From contig NZ_CP104877.1 of NCBI RefSeq assembly GCF_025452095.1, positions 1,054,001 to 1,118,000 on the forward strand: 64,000 nt of DNA, in the 5' to 3' direction. The first letter of the stretch is position 1. Each line of letters opens with the position of its first letter. The DNA comes from Paenarthrobacter sp. JL.01a (lineage in GTDB: Bacteria > Actinomycetota > Actinomycetes > Actinomycetales > Micrococcaceae). Positions 49,824 through 58,643 of the stretch are shown here, piece after piece. The translations under genes and the position numbers were made by a program. The notes beneath the pieces are model-generated. The model was not told the origin of the DNA and made no database searches. It saw nothing but the letters and a program-made list of their open reading frames with translations.

Positions 49824-50717
49824 CTAGATGTCCTTGCGGCAGGGCGCGGAGGCCAGGAGGTGGAGACCGTTCAGGTCCCCAGCTGCCAGGCCGTCCGGTG
49901 CGCCGATTTCCGGGTACATGAGCTGGATTGGATCGTCCACGTGGTCCAGGCCCATGACGTGTCCCAGTTCGTGCTGCATGACGGCCAGGACGTAGTCCGC
50001 GCCCCCCTGCTCCGAGAGCAAATCGGCGATCTGCGGGGTGTCGAGTTCCAGGCTCCCTGTGACCCAACTCTTGGGACCCTTGTCCAGGGAATACATGGTG
50101 CTGCCGCCGGTGCCGATGACCTTGCCTTCCAGCGCAGGCGCTGCCTCGGGAGTGGTCCAGGAAATCAGCAGGGGAGCCCACCGGTCGCCGTAGCGGTTTG
50201 GCTGGTAGGGCTCGCGCTTGTCTGCGGGCAGTTCATCGGTAGTTCCATCACTGACGAACTGGATGCCCGAGGCCGCGGAGATGTTGGCGATCGCCGTGGC
50301 AAGCAGTGCGTCGGTTCCCTGGGGTGCGGTGGCGTTGTTCACCACGTAGTGCAGCGGCCGGCACGGCGAGTAGCCAACGGGGGTGCCGTCGTCGTTGGTC
50401 GCCAGGAACTTGTACGAATCGTTCGTCGTACCGGGCGCTGTTGGCGAGGCCAGCGGGGCGTCCGCTTCCTCAAGCCCGGGCGGCGGCGCATCCGGGACGC
50501 GCGCCGCGGTGGGCTGGGGCTTCCCGATCTGGGGGCTGCCCGGGACGTTGACGCCGGGGAACAGTGCGGTGATGCGGGGATCGCCGTTCAGGAATCCAGT
50601 GACCAGGACCGCTGCCAGCGCGGCAACCACGGCCATCAGCAGGACGCGGAGAACACGCCCTGCTGTACCCGTGCGCCGGTGCCTTGGCACATGCGTTGTT
50701 TCCCGCTCCGCGTCCAC
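49824..50717 (-). CDS. Membrane-anchored metzincin (matrixin-like) protease, copy 2
   Basis: A 297-residue paralogue of the neighbouring protease, upstream of it by 118 bases on the same strand. A basic N-terminus, one helix (about 25-42) and a Pro-rich linker lead to a catalytic domain with SPCRPLHYVVN, NRYGDRWAPLLISWTTPE and zinc motif HELGHVMGLDHVDD (249-262), Met-turn M267. The catalytic residues are all present, so both copies should be active. The starting codon is GTG at 50717, with GGAG 5 nt upstream. The pair probably arose by tandem duplication. Confidence 0.87.
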   Translation of the reverse strand: MDAERETTHVPRHRRTGTAGRVLRVLLMAVVAALAAVLVTGFLNGDPRITALFPGVNVPGSPQIGKPQPTAARVPDAPPPGLEEADAPLASPTAPGTTNDSYKFLATNDDGTPVGYSPCRPLHYVVNNATAPQGTDALLATAIANISAASGIQFVSDGTTDELPADKREPYQPNRYGDRWAPLLISWTTPEAAPALEGKVIGTGGSTMYSLDKGPKSWVTGSLELDTPQIADLLSEQGGADYVLAVMQHELGHVMGLDHVDDPIQLMYPEIGAPDGLAAGDLNGLHLLASAPCRKDI

Positions 50718-50803
50718 GGTTCTCCATTCCTCATGCCCTTGGTCACGCGGGGCAGCGCGGAGGACGAACCAACATTACGGTCTGGCGGCGGAGCCGTCCA
50801 AAC

Positions 50804-51964
50804 TCAAACGATCGCGGCGCCGAACAGCAATCCGAGGCCGTAGGTGGCAGCTGCTGCTCCGAGCCCGATGGCCAGCTGCCGCAGGCCGCGGCTGAGTGGT
50901 GACGTTCCGGACAGCAATCCGACGACGGCGCCAGTGGCCAACAGCGCGACTCCCACCAGGACACCGGCCACCAGGAGGGCGGCCATGCCCGTCATGCCGA
51001 AGATGAACGGAAGGATGGGCACGATGGCGCCGGAGGCGAAGAAGCAGAAGCTGGACATCGCCGCGCCCCAGGCCGAACCCACGGATTCGTGCTCGTCGGT
51101 GACCGGTTTTTCGGGTTGGAGCGAAAGGCTGGGATCGCAGTCGCAGCTGAACAGTCCCATGCGCTCGGCTGCCCGGTGTTCGGCGGCCTCCCGGGTCATG
51201 CCACGTGCCAGGTAGACCAGGACCAGTTCGTTGTGGTCGATGTCCAACGACGGGGCTGCGGTGAGCGTCGCCTGGGTGGGGAGCGTGGCGTTGAGCAGTT
51301 CGCGTTGAGAGCGGACGGAAACGTATTCGCCGGCGCCCATGGACAGGGCGCCTGCCAGGAGTCCGGCCACGCCGCTCATGAGCACCACTGAGCTGGACAC
51401 CCCGGTGGCGGCCATGCCCATCACCAGCGAGAGGTTGCTCACCAGGCCATCGTTGGCGCCGAAGACCGCAGCGCGGAAGGTGCCCGAAAGCCTGTTGCGG
51501 CCCCGGGTGGCCAAGCCGCGGACGACTTCCTCATGGATCTGCTCGTCGGCCACCATCGCCGGCGTCGCCGCGGGCTCGGTGCCGTACGGGGAGCGGCCCT
51601 CTGCACGCTGTGCCAGGGCAAGGACGAACACGGATCCAAAGTTCCGGGCCAGGAAACCCAGGAACTGGCTGCGGGCCGACGCCGCTTTGGGCATCCCGGC
51701 CTGGTCTCCGAGGAGTTTGAGCCAGTGGGCCTCATGCCGGCCCTCGGCCTCGGCCAGGGCCAGCAGGATCTGGCGTTCTTCGCCGTCACGCCGCTGGGCA
51801 AGTTCGCGGTAAACGGCGGCTTCCGCCCGCTCATCGGCCAGGTATTGCCGCCAGCGCCGGATGTCCGACGCCGACGGTGTGGCGGTGCCTTGGGTTTCCG
51901 GTGATTCGGGGGTGGGGTCCGGAGCGGGGCTCGACGAACTCTGGGATTCCTGGTGCATCTGCAC
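50804..51964 (-). CDS. Ferritin-like domain fused to VIT1 membrane transporter (MbfA-type)
   Basis: A 386-residue protein. Residues about 38-175 form a ferritin-like/rubrerythrin bundle with iron-ligand Glu/His residues (YLADERAEAAVYRELAQ, then EGRHEAHWLKLL and DEQIHEEVVRGL). The C-terminal half has five membrane helices of the VIT1/CCC1 family (FGANDGLVSNLSLVMGMA, MGAGEYVSVRSQRELL). Such fusions are known as MbfA, an iron/manganese exporter, and the ferritin domain may deliver the metal. Start GTG 51964 follows AGGAGATAAA; ATG 51958 is an alternative. Probably a role in iron stress. Confidence 0.9.
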   Translation of the reverse strand: MQMHQESQSSSSPAPDPTPESPETQGTATPSASDIRRWRQYLADERAEAAVYRELAQRRDGEERQILLALAEAEGRHEAHWLKLLGDQAGMPKAASARSQFLGFLARNFGSVFVLALAQRAEGRSPYGTEPAATPAMVADEQIHEEVVRGLATRGRNRLSGTFRAAVFGANDGLVSNLSLVMGMAATGVSSSVVLMSGVAGLLAGALSMGAGEYVSVRSQRELLNATLPTQATLTAAPSLDIDHNELVLVYLARGMTREAAEHRAAERMGLFSCDCDPSLSLQPEKPVTDEHESVGSAWGAAMSSFCFFASGAIVPILPFIFGMTGMAALLVAGVLVGVALLATGAVVGLLSGTSPLSRGLRQLAIGLGAAAATYGLGLLFGAAIV

Positions 51965-52222
51965 TTTATCTCCTGTGCTTGGTGGGGTAGTTGCGGCCCC
52001 ATTGCACGCCCCACACTACCGCTTATCGGCGGGGATTTTTGGCCGGTATTCCTTAGTTGGAATGTTCGGTGCACCGTAATTCGGGGCGTTGCGCGATCCC
52101 TTTTCCGGGCCTTGACCCATGCTTGCCCTGGTGCTCAGATGGAAGGACAGGGGCGGGTTTTTTATCAACGCGCAATTGGCCACCGGGCTCCTGCAGGCAG
52201 CCCACGGGACGGAGGTAGCAGC

Positions 52223-52414
52223 ATGAACACCACCGAATCACATTCCAACTATCCGGAACGAACAACCATCGAGTCGGACCCGGCTTACGACTACGCCGAA
52301 GACCAGGAAGTAGACGAGCCGTGGGTGGAGGAAGTGGACGCCCCCGAGGACGACGAGCGGGTGGTTCCGATTGACGAGACCGAGGACTTCCGCGAGGAGG
52401 ACGAGGAGATTTAG
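52223..52414 (+). CDS. Small acidic protein of unknown function
   Basis: A 63-residue protein that is very acidic from residue 15 to the end (EDQEVDEPWVEEVDAPEDDE and EDFREEDEEI), with no cysteine and no hydrophobic segment. GGAGGTAGCAGC before the ATG at 52223 is a strong ribosome site. The longer open frame back to 51953 lacks such support. It overlaps the converging gene's 3' end by 4 bases. It may be an intrinsically disordered or ion-binding protein. It is divergent from the metal transporter gene, which is its only context. Confidence 0.75.
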   Translation: MNTTESHSNYPERTTIESDPAYDYAEDQEVDEPWVEEVDAPEDDERVVPIDETEDFREEDEEI

Positions 52415-52743
52415 GCGGTTTCCCGGCTGAGAATGAAGGTACATGGCCGGCCCTCCCGCTGGCCTGCCGCGGCTACGGTGACCGTCAGCGTTCCCGAAGC
52501 CCCACACCACGTGGAGGGCCGGACCGCCCGCGCCAGCGCCTCGGCGATCTGCGCCGTTTGTGTACACAGGAAACAGAGGGTCCGGTTCCGGGTCGGTATG
52601 GTCACCGTGCCAAGGTAAAGGTCGACGGCGGGGATCACCTTGACGGTTGCGGTTGCGGCGGGGGCGCTGCGGGCGTGGCTCAGTTCGCCGTGGATCGGCT
52701 CGTTGTGGCTCGGCTGGCTGTGGCTCGGCTCGTGATACGGCAC
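52411..52743 (-). CDS. Hypothetical protein, His/Pro/Ser-rich head
   Basis: A 110-residue protein starting at GTG 52743 with GGAG upstream. The N-terminal 27 residues are repetitive (EPSHSQPSHNEPIHGELSH). The remaining part has hydrophobic strands and two Cys (TLCFLCTQTAQIAEAL, WCGASGTL). I do not recognise a family. A start further in, at the body of the protein, is possible. It converges on the small acidic gene and overlaps it by 4 bases. Confidence 0.55.
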   Translation of the reverse strand: MPYHEPSHSQPSHNEPIHGELSHARSAPAATATVKVIPAVDLYLGTVTIPTRNRTLCFLCTQTAQIAEALARAVRPSTWCGASGTLTVTVAAAGQREGRPCTFILSRETA

Positions 52744-52949
52744 GGGGCTGCTCCTGTGGAGAGTGCTCTTGCCCGCTCGGTTGTCTCAGGTCCGGGTCGG
52801 GCCGCTTCCTCATCCGAACCACCCGTGAACATGGGGTTGGTGCATGGCCAGTCGGAGCTTGGCGCCACATCTCTTGAAGCTGGGACAACCCTACCGCACC
52901 TCCCCCCGTTGTGAGGCCCGCCCTGCGCTCTTTGGGGCGGGAACGCAAA

Positions 52950-52986
52950 ACGGCGGCGCTGCCCCGCGAAGGGGCGGCACCGCCGT
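52950..52986 (-). terminator. Hairpin terminator downstream of the sodium:solute symporter gene
   Basis: ACGGCGGCGCTGCCCC (52950-52965) pairs with 52971-52986 over most of its length, with a 5-base loop. It lies 14 bases past the stop on the minus strand. CGTTTTGC follows on that strand, giving a short T-run. Confidence 0.75.
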
Positions 52987-53000
52987 CGGATATTGCCTGC

Positions 53001-54536
53001 TTAGCTGTTGCTGCCTACCGGGTGTACTTCCGGCGACAGTTCCTCCGGGATGGCTCCGGCGACGCGCTTGTCCCAGGCCTCGCGGACAGCTGCGTCCGTG
53101 GGCGGGGTCAGCAGGGAGACCACGACGTAGACCACCAGCGAGGCGCCAAGGCCCCAGTAGATGGGCTCGTTCGCGTAGACGCCGTCTTCGCTGGGGATGA
53201 CGCCAACTGCGTACATGATGAGCAATGCCAAGGTCAGCACGGAACCGACCGCCATGGACCACGCAGCTGCGATACCGGTGCCGCGCTTCCACACCAGGCC
53301 ACCGAGGATGGCAACCAGGAGGCCGCCGACCAGAATGTCGTAGGCGATGGTCAGGGCGACCACAACATCCTGCGCGGCCATGGAAATCAGCACTGCCAGC
53401 ACGCCGAGGCCCAGGACCCAGTAGCGGTTTGCCTTGACGTCGTGCTCGGGGTTCTCGGTGTCATCGGTGTTGATGGTCTTGCCGAACCAGCTGGCGACGA
53501 AAGGCACGACGTCGGCGCGAGCCACCGTTGCGGCGGCGATCAGGGCGCCGGAGGCGGTGGACATCATGGCCGCGACAGCTGCTGCCATGACCAGGCCACC
53601 GATGCCGACGGGCAGGATATGGGTAGCGACCTCTGCGTAGACGACGTCCTTGCCGAGGTTGGCTACGTCGATGTTGGGCAGTGCAACGCGGGCTGCCAGA
53701 CCGATCAATGCGCCGGCGATGCCGTAGAGGATGCAGTAGACGCCTGCGGTGGCGCCGCCCCAGCGGGCAACTTTCGCGGTCTTGGCAGTGAAGACGCGCT
53801 GCCAGATGTCCTGGCCGATCAGGAGGCCCAGTGTGTAAACGACGAAGTACGTGATGATCGTTTGGGTACCGATGCCATCGATCTGGAAGAAGCTGTCCTC
53901 CAGGCGTGAACGGATGCCGTCCATTCCACCGGCAGCGTTCAAGGCGAACGGAAGCATAAGGAAGAAGATGCCGACGGTCTTGATGAGGAACTGCACCTGG
54001 TCGGCCAGGGTGATGGACCACATGCCACCGATGGTGGAGTAGACCAGCACGATGGCGCCGCCGACGGCGATTGCCAGCCAGCGTTCCCAGCCGAAGAGCA
54101 CCACGAAGATGGTGGCGTAGGCGCCGGTGGAGGTGGCGCACAACATGAGGGTGTAGGCGAGCATCACGATGCCGGAGGTCTGCGTGGCTTTGCTGCCGTA
54201 GCGCAGGCTCAGCATTTGGGAGACCGTGTAGATCTTCAACCGCTGGATGGTGCCGGCGAACAGGAGGCTAAGGAGCAGGACGCCGGAGCCGATGGCGACC
54301 ACGAGCCACATGCCGGAGATGCCGAACTTGTAACCGAGGCCCACGCCGCCAACGGTGGATGCGCCACCGAGGACAACCGCGGCCATGGTGCCGGTGTAAA
54401 GGAAGGGGCCCAGGCGGCGGCCGGCCACCAGGAAGTCGCTGTTGTTCTTGGTGCGGGACTTGCCCCACCAGCCGAACGCCAGCATGGCGAGCAGGTACAC
54501 CACCACGATTGCGATGTTAATAGCCGAAGATTCCAT
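53001..54536 (-). CDS. Sodium:solute symporter family protein
   Basis: A 511-residue transporter of the SSS family (PutP/PanF type) with about 13 membrane helices. An SSS-type start, AIVVVYLLAMLAFGWWGKSR, and the signature region GRRLGPFLYTGTMAAVVLGG (cut) are visible. It brings a solute in with Na+. Divergent from the XRE-cupin gene and near the ureohydrolase, it may take up putrescine or another amine or amino acid. The open frame starts at 54560, but ATG 54536 has AAGGAC 6 nt upstream. Confidence 0.9.
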   Translation of the reverse strand: MESSAINIAIVVVYLLAMLAFGWWGKSRTKNNSDFLVAGRRLGPFLYTGTMAAVVLGGASTVGGVGLGYKFGISGMWLVVAIGSGVLLLSLLFAGTIQRLKIYTVSQMLSLRYGSKATQTSGIVMLAYTLMLCATSTGAYATIFVVLFGWERWLAIAVGGAIVLVYSTIGGMWSITLADQVQFLIKTVGIFFLMLPFALNAAGGMDGIRSRLEDSFFQIDGIGTQTIITYFVVYTLGLLIGQDIWQRVFTAKTAKVARWGGATAGVYCILYGIAGALIGLAARVALPNIDVANLGKDVVYAEVATHILPVGIGGLVMAAAVAAMMSTASGALIAAATVARADVVPFVASWFGKTINTDDTENPEHDVKANRYWVLGLGVLAVLISMAAQDVVVALTIAYDILVGGLLVAILGGLVWKRGTGIAAAWSMAVGSVLTLALLIMYAVGVIPSEDGVYANEPIYWGLGASLVVYVVVSLLTPPTDAAVREAWDKRVAGAIPEELSPEVHPVGSNS

Positions 54537-54815
54537 GAACGGTCCTTGGAGCTGATGCACGGAGGTTGGGGTTTTCGACGATACTCCTGCAGGGCGTCGA
54601 AGTCTCCGTGCTGACGGTTGGAGATTGTGTTTGAAGCTGGGGAACGTGTTGTGTGCCTCACAGACAACACTTGTTGCCTATGAGGATATGTTGTGATCGG
54701 AGTAACAGTCAAGATCCTTTGAACATGGTTACGTCCGCAGTGGCCTTGTTTACGTGCCTCCCGGCTACTATTGCTCCAATGACAGGGCCACATGACAGGC
54801 CTGAAAGGTTCGTGA
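54537..54815. promoter_or_regulatory. Divergent region of the symporter and XRE-cupin regulator with inverted repeats
   Basis: 279 bases with no gene. GTGTTGT (54646-54652) and ACAACAC (54664-54670) form an inverted repeat, with a further TGTTGTG at 54689-54695. GTTGCCTA (54674-54681) is the reverse complement of TAGGCAAC found upstream of the ureohydrolase gene (57515-57522). A regulator site is likely. GAAAGGTTCGTGA precedes the XRE start. Confidence 0.5.
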
Positions 54816-55391
54816 ATGAAGGCTCTACCCGTTGAACCGAGCAATGTTCCCGTTGCCATCGGTTCCAGAATCCGCGCAGCCCGGCAAGCACAACGCCTCA
54901 CCATTGAGCAGGTGGCTGACGCGACCGGTCTGACCAAGGGCTTCCTGAGTCGCGTGGAGCGCGACCTGACATCTCCGTCGGTGGCTTCCTTGGTGACTCT
55001 GTGCCAAGTGCTCTCGGTCTCCGTTGGCGACCTTTTCGCCGCGCCGGAGACCCATCTGACACGTCGCGACGACGGCCCCAGGATTTCCTTGGGTGGCCAA
55101 GGCATTGTGGAGCGGTTGTTGACTGCCCGCTCGGAGCGGCGCCTGCAGATCCTGCAGGCCACCATCGAGCCCCGGGGCCGGGGTGAGAACGAGCTTTACG
55201 CAGTGGACTGCGATGTTGACGTGCTCCACGTGGTCAAGGGCCGCATCAAGCTGATCCTGACCAACGAGGAGTACGAGCTCGAAGAGGGGGACACCCTCTC
55301 CTTCCCCGGCCGCGAGCCCCACACCTGGATCAACCCCACGGATGAGACCGTGGAAGTGCTCTGGGTGCTGGTGCCGGCAGCGAGCCGGTAG
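54816..55391 (+). CDS. XRE family regulator with cupin domain
   Basis: A 191-residue regulator. The N-terminal helix-turn-helix is RIRAARQAQRLTIEQVADAT, then GLTKGFLSRVERDLTSPS (residues about 18-60). A C-terminal cupin_2 domain follows (about 120-190: DVDVLHVVKGRIKLIL, EEGDTLSFPGREPHTWIN). This build matches PuuR-type repressors of polyamine use and relatives that sense small amines or acids. It is divergent from the symporter and close to the ureohydrolase, so it likely controls both. Confidence 0.88.
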   Translation: MKALPVEPSNVPVAIGSRIRAARQAQRLTIEQVADATGLTKGFLSRVERDLTSPSVASLVTLCQVLSVSVGDLFAAPETHLTRRDDGPRISLGGQGIVERLLTARSERRLQILQATIEPRGRGENELYAVDCDVDVLHVVKGRIKLILTNEEYELEEGDTLSFPGREPHTWINPTDETVEVLWVLVPAASR

Positions 55392-55395
55392 TCCC

Positions 55396-57369
55396 TTAGC
55401 CCACGTGGACCCAGGGGCGGCGGGTGATATCCGGCTCGGCTTCCCGGAGTACCTCACGGGTCACCGGGGCAATCTCACCTTCGCCGAAGAACAGGAACCT
55501 GCTCAGGTTGGAGATGGGGTTGCCCTCGGTCCAGCGGAAGTAGATGTGCGGCATGAAGCCGGTGACGTCGCGGATGTGCAGGAGCACCGCGGCCAGCGTG
55601 TTGGGCACATTGTTGCTGTGGACTTCCAGGATCTTGAATCCGTGCCGTTCCTTGCCCACTACCTGGAGCTCCTGTTCGAAGTCGGAGCTGTCGTCCACGA
55701 TGATCTCGATGAAGACGGCGTCGCAGTCCACCGGGAGGTGGTTGGCCTGCTGGGCATGCTGCAGCTTCTCCCTGTACCTGTCGGCGCTGAAGCGCTTGGG
55801 TTCGTGGGCGATGATCCGGACAGGGCCGTCGGAGTTGTTGGCCGTGAATTCCAAGGCCTTGTGGTCCATCTTGATGTGCGTGGCCCGCAGTTCGAAGGCG
55901 CGTCGCATGCGGGAGACGAAACTGACCACCAGGATCGCCAGGATGAAGAGTGCGGCAATCTTCAGGCCGTCGGGCCGCTCGATGGAGTTGACCACGGTGG
56001 TGTAGATGAATACCAGCGAGATGATGCCGAAGCCGATGACCTGCCCGCGCTGCTTCTTTCGGCGTGCGGAGAGTGTCACTGCAATGGAGGCTGAGGTGAT
56101 CAGGACCAGTACGCCAGTGGCATAGGCGCCGCCCTGGGCGTTGACGTCGGCCTGGAAAATGATGGTGACAATGAATGCGATCACCGTGAAAACGAGGACC
56201 AGCGGGCGAAGAGCCCGTGACCAGGCGGGCGCCATGCCGTAGCGGGGCAGGTACCTTGGGACAAGGTTCAGCAACCCGGCCATGGCGGAGGCGCCTGCGA
56301 ACCAGAGGATCGCAATGGTGCTGATGTCGTAGATGGTCCCGAAGCCATCGCCGAGGAATTTGTGGGCAAGGTAGGCCAAAGCGCGGCCATCGGCCTTACC
56401 GCCGGGCTCGAATTCCGCGGCCGGAATCAGCATGACCGTGGTGAAGCTGGAGGTGATGAGGAACGAGCTCATGATGATCGCGGCGGTGGTCAGGAGCTTG
56501 TGGGCGCCCTTGATGCGGCCGGCCGGGTTCGCCTCTGTGTCTGTGGGGTGGCCCTTGATCTGCGGCATGACAGCTACGCCGGTTTCAAAGCCGGACAGGC
56601 CAAGAGCCAGGCGGGGGAACACCAGCAATGCCAGGGCGATCATCATGATGGGGTCGCCGTGGGATGTGGTCAGTGCCGTCCACCAGTCCGTGATGACCCG
56701 GGTCTCGGTGAACACGTGGCCGATGGAGACGGCGATCACCACCAGGTTCAACAGCAGGAAGGCGCCTACCAGGACGACGGCAACGTTGATGGCCTCTTTG
56801 AAGCCTCGGAGGAAGACGATGCCAAGGCCCGCGATGAGGGCCAGGGTGATGACTACGTTCTGGCCTTCAAGGAACTCGGGCGCAAACGGGTTCTCGATGA
56901 GGTGGGCCGTGGCGTCGGCTGCTGAGAGCGTGATGGTGATCATGAAGTCAGTCGCCGCGAAGCCCAGCAGGGCGAGGACAAAGAGTTTGCCGCCCCAGCG
57001 GGGGAGCAGCCGCTCCAGCATGGAGATGGAACCTTCACCGCGTGGGCTTTCCCTGGCCACACGGCGGTAAACGGGCAGCGCGCCGGCAAGTGTGGCCGTG
57101 ACAAGGAGCAGCGTGGCCAAGGGGGAGAGCAGCCCTGCCGCCAGTGCCGCGATGGCCGGCTGGTAGCCCAACGTGGAGAAGTAGTCCAGGCCCGTAAGGC
57201 ACATGACCTTCCACCATGCCTGCGGTTTGTGCGACTCCGAGGGCTGGCCGTGGGGGCCTTGCCGCTTGCCCGAGGTGTCCGGCATTCCCTCCAGCAGCCA
57301 GGGCTTGAGCTTGAAGGAATTCTTGGGCCGGTTGGCCGGATCGGCCGGAGGCCTCGACAGGGTGGTCAC
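55396..57369 (-). CDS. APC family permease
   Basis: A 657-residue membrane protein with about twelve helices in the first 460 residues, and a long soluble C-terminal part (about 190 residues) with no signal. The core has an APC-like opening ([21 protein letters not shown]) and [15 protein letters not shown]. The C-tail resembles regulatory tails of larger APC transporters. The substrate is an amino acid, amine or ion. The frame is open from 57405; GTG 57369 has AAAGGACACC upstream and is used. It is divergent from the ureohydrolase. Confidence 0.87.
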   Translation of the reverse strand: MTTLSRPPADPANRPKNSFKLKPWLLEGMPDTSGKRQGPHGQPSESHKPQAWWKVMCLTGLDYFSTLGYQPAIAALAAGLLSPLATLLLVTATLAGALPVYRRVARESPRGEGSISMLERLLPRWGGKLFVLALLGFAATDFMITITLSAADATAHLIENPFAPEFLEGQNVVITLALIAGLGIVFLRGFKEAINVAVVLVGAFLLLNLVVIAVSIGHVFTETRVITDWWTALTTSHGDPIMMIALALLVFPRLALGLSGFETGVAVMPQIKGHPTDTEANPAGRIKGAHKLLTTAAIIMSSFLITSSFTTVMLIPAAEFEPGGKADGRALAYLAHKFLGDGFGTIYDISTIAILWFAGASAMAGLLNLVPRYLPRYGMAPAWSRALRPLVLVFTVIAFIVTIIFQADVNAQGGAYATGVLVLITSASIAVTLSARRKKQRGQVIGFGIISLVFIYTTVVNSIERPDGLKIAALFILAILVVSFVSRMRRAFELRATHIKMDHKALEFTANNSDGPVRIIAHEPKRFSADRYREKLQHAQQANHLPVDCDAVFIEIIVDDSSDFEQELQVVGKERHGFKILEVHSNNVPNTLAAVLLHIRDVTGFMPHIYFRWTEGNPISNLSRFLFFGEGEIAPVTREVLREAEPDITRRPWVHVG

Positions 57370-57587
57370 GGTGTCCTTTCGCGCAGCACGGTGCTGCTTC
57401 CGCAAGGAGCGTATGGTGGCGCCTGACGCCGGAACACCGGTTTTTATGGAATCTTTACGCCCGCTGTGAGCGGCGTCTCACCCCCTCGGTGAGATGTAAA
57501 CAAGTGATGCATATTAGGCAACTTTGAGTGTATGATGGGTGTCACAGTCCCCGTTTCAAACCCACCAACCTAAGGAGTGGCGCAACT
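57370..57587. promoter_or_regulatory. Divergent control region of the permease and ureohydrolase genes
   Basis: TATGAT at 57531-57536 is a good -10 box for the ureohydrolase. TAGGCAAC (57515-57522) lies just before it and is the shared operator candidate. A hairpin, TCTCACC...GGTGAGA, lies at 57476-57494. AAGGAG (57572-57577) is the ribosome site. Confidence 0.5.
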
Positions 57588-58643
57588 TTGGAAGAGCTCC
57601 GTATTGAGGCCAACGGCAACCTCGGCCCCATCGATTCATCCCGCATTCCGCGCTACGCCGGCGCCGCCACCTACGCCCGGCTTCCCCGTCTGGACCAGGT
57701 ATCAAAGGCCGACGTCACCGTCGTCGGCGTGCCTTTCGACTCCGGTGTTTCCTACCGCCCCGGTGCCCGCTTCGGCGCCAACCACGTGCGTGAAGCGAGC
57801 CGCCTGCTCCGTCCGTACAACCCGGCCTGGGACGTCAGCCCGTTCGAGAACATCCAGGTTGCCGACGCCGGCGACATGGCCGTGAACCCGTTCAACATCA
57901 ACGAGGCCATCGAGACCATCCAGCAGAACGCGCTGGACCTGACCGCCAACGGCAGCAAGCTCGTGACCCTTGGTGGTGACCACACCATCGCCCTCCCGCT
58001 GCTCCGCGCAGCCGCAGAGCGCGCCGGCGAGCCCATCGCCATGCTGCACTTCGACGCGCACCTGGACACCTGGGACACCTACTTCGGTGCCGAATACACC
58101 CACGGCACTCCGTTCCGCCGTGCTGTCGAGGAAGGCATCCTGGACACCGAGGCCATCAGCCACGTCGGAACCCGCGGTCCGCTGTACGGCAAGAAGGACC
58201 TCGACGACGACCACCGCTTCGGCTTCGGCATCGTCACTTCCGCCGACGTCTACTACCAGGGCGTCCTTGAGACGGTGGCCAAGATCCGCGACCGCATCGG
58301 CAACCGCCCGCTGTACATCTCGGTGGACATCGACGTCCTTGACCCGGCGCACGCACCCGGCACCGGTACACCCGAAGCCGGCGGCATTTCCAGCCGTGAG
58401 CTCCTCGAAATCATCCGTGGCTTCCGCGGCATGAACCTCGTTGGCGCCGACGTCGTGGAGGTCGCCCCGGCCTATGACCACGCTGAAATCACCGGCGTCG
58501 CAGGCAGCCACGTGGCCTACGAGCTGGTGACCCTCATGGCAGACAACGCCGTTGAGGGTGACCGCCACGGCGCGCCGAACGGCTATGCGCAGCAGGCCCT
58601 GGGCGCTCGCATGGAAGAACTCGCGAAAGCTACCCGGCGATGA
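57588..58643 (+). CDS. Agmatinase/guanidinobutyrase family ureohydrolase
   Basis: A 351-residue manganese hydrolase of the arginase/agmatinase family. It splits a guanidino compound (agmatine, guanidinobutyrate or similar) into urea and the amine. All the metal ligands are seen: [12 protein letters not shown] (H132), [13 protein letters not shown] (D156, H158, D160) and [22 protein letters not shown] (D247, D249), the last split here. The family is certain; the substrate is not. It is coupled by an ATGA overlap to a TPP enzyme, which suggests guanidinobutyrase in the arginine transaminase route rather than agmatinase. Start TTG 57588 follows AAGGAG. Confidence 0.92.
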   Translation: MEELRIEANGNLGPIDSSRIPRYAGAATYARLPRLDQVSKADVTVVGVPFDSGVSYRPGARFGANHVREASRLLRPYNPAWDVSPFENIQVADAGDMAVNPFNINEAIETIQQNALDLTANGSKLVTLGGDHTIALPLLRAAAERAGEPIAMLHFDAHLDTWDTYFGAEYTHGTPFRRAVEEGILDTEAISHVGTRGPLYGKKDLDDDHRFGFGIVTSADVYYQGVLETVAKIRDRIGNRPLYISVDIDVLDPAHAPGTGTPEAGGISSRELLEIIRGFRGMNLVGADVVEVAPAYDHAEITGVAGSHVAYELVTLMADNAVEGDRHGAPNGYAQQALGARMEELAKATRR

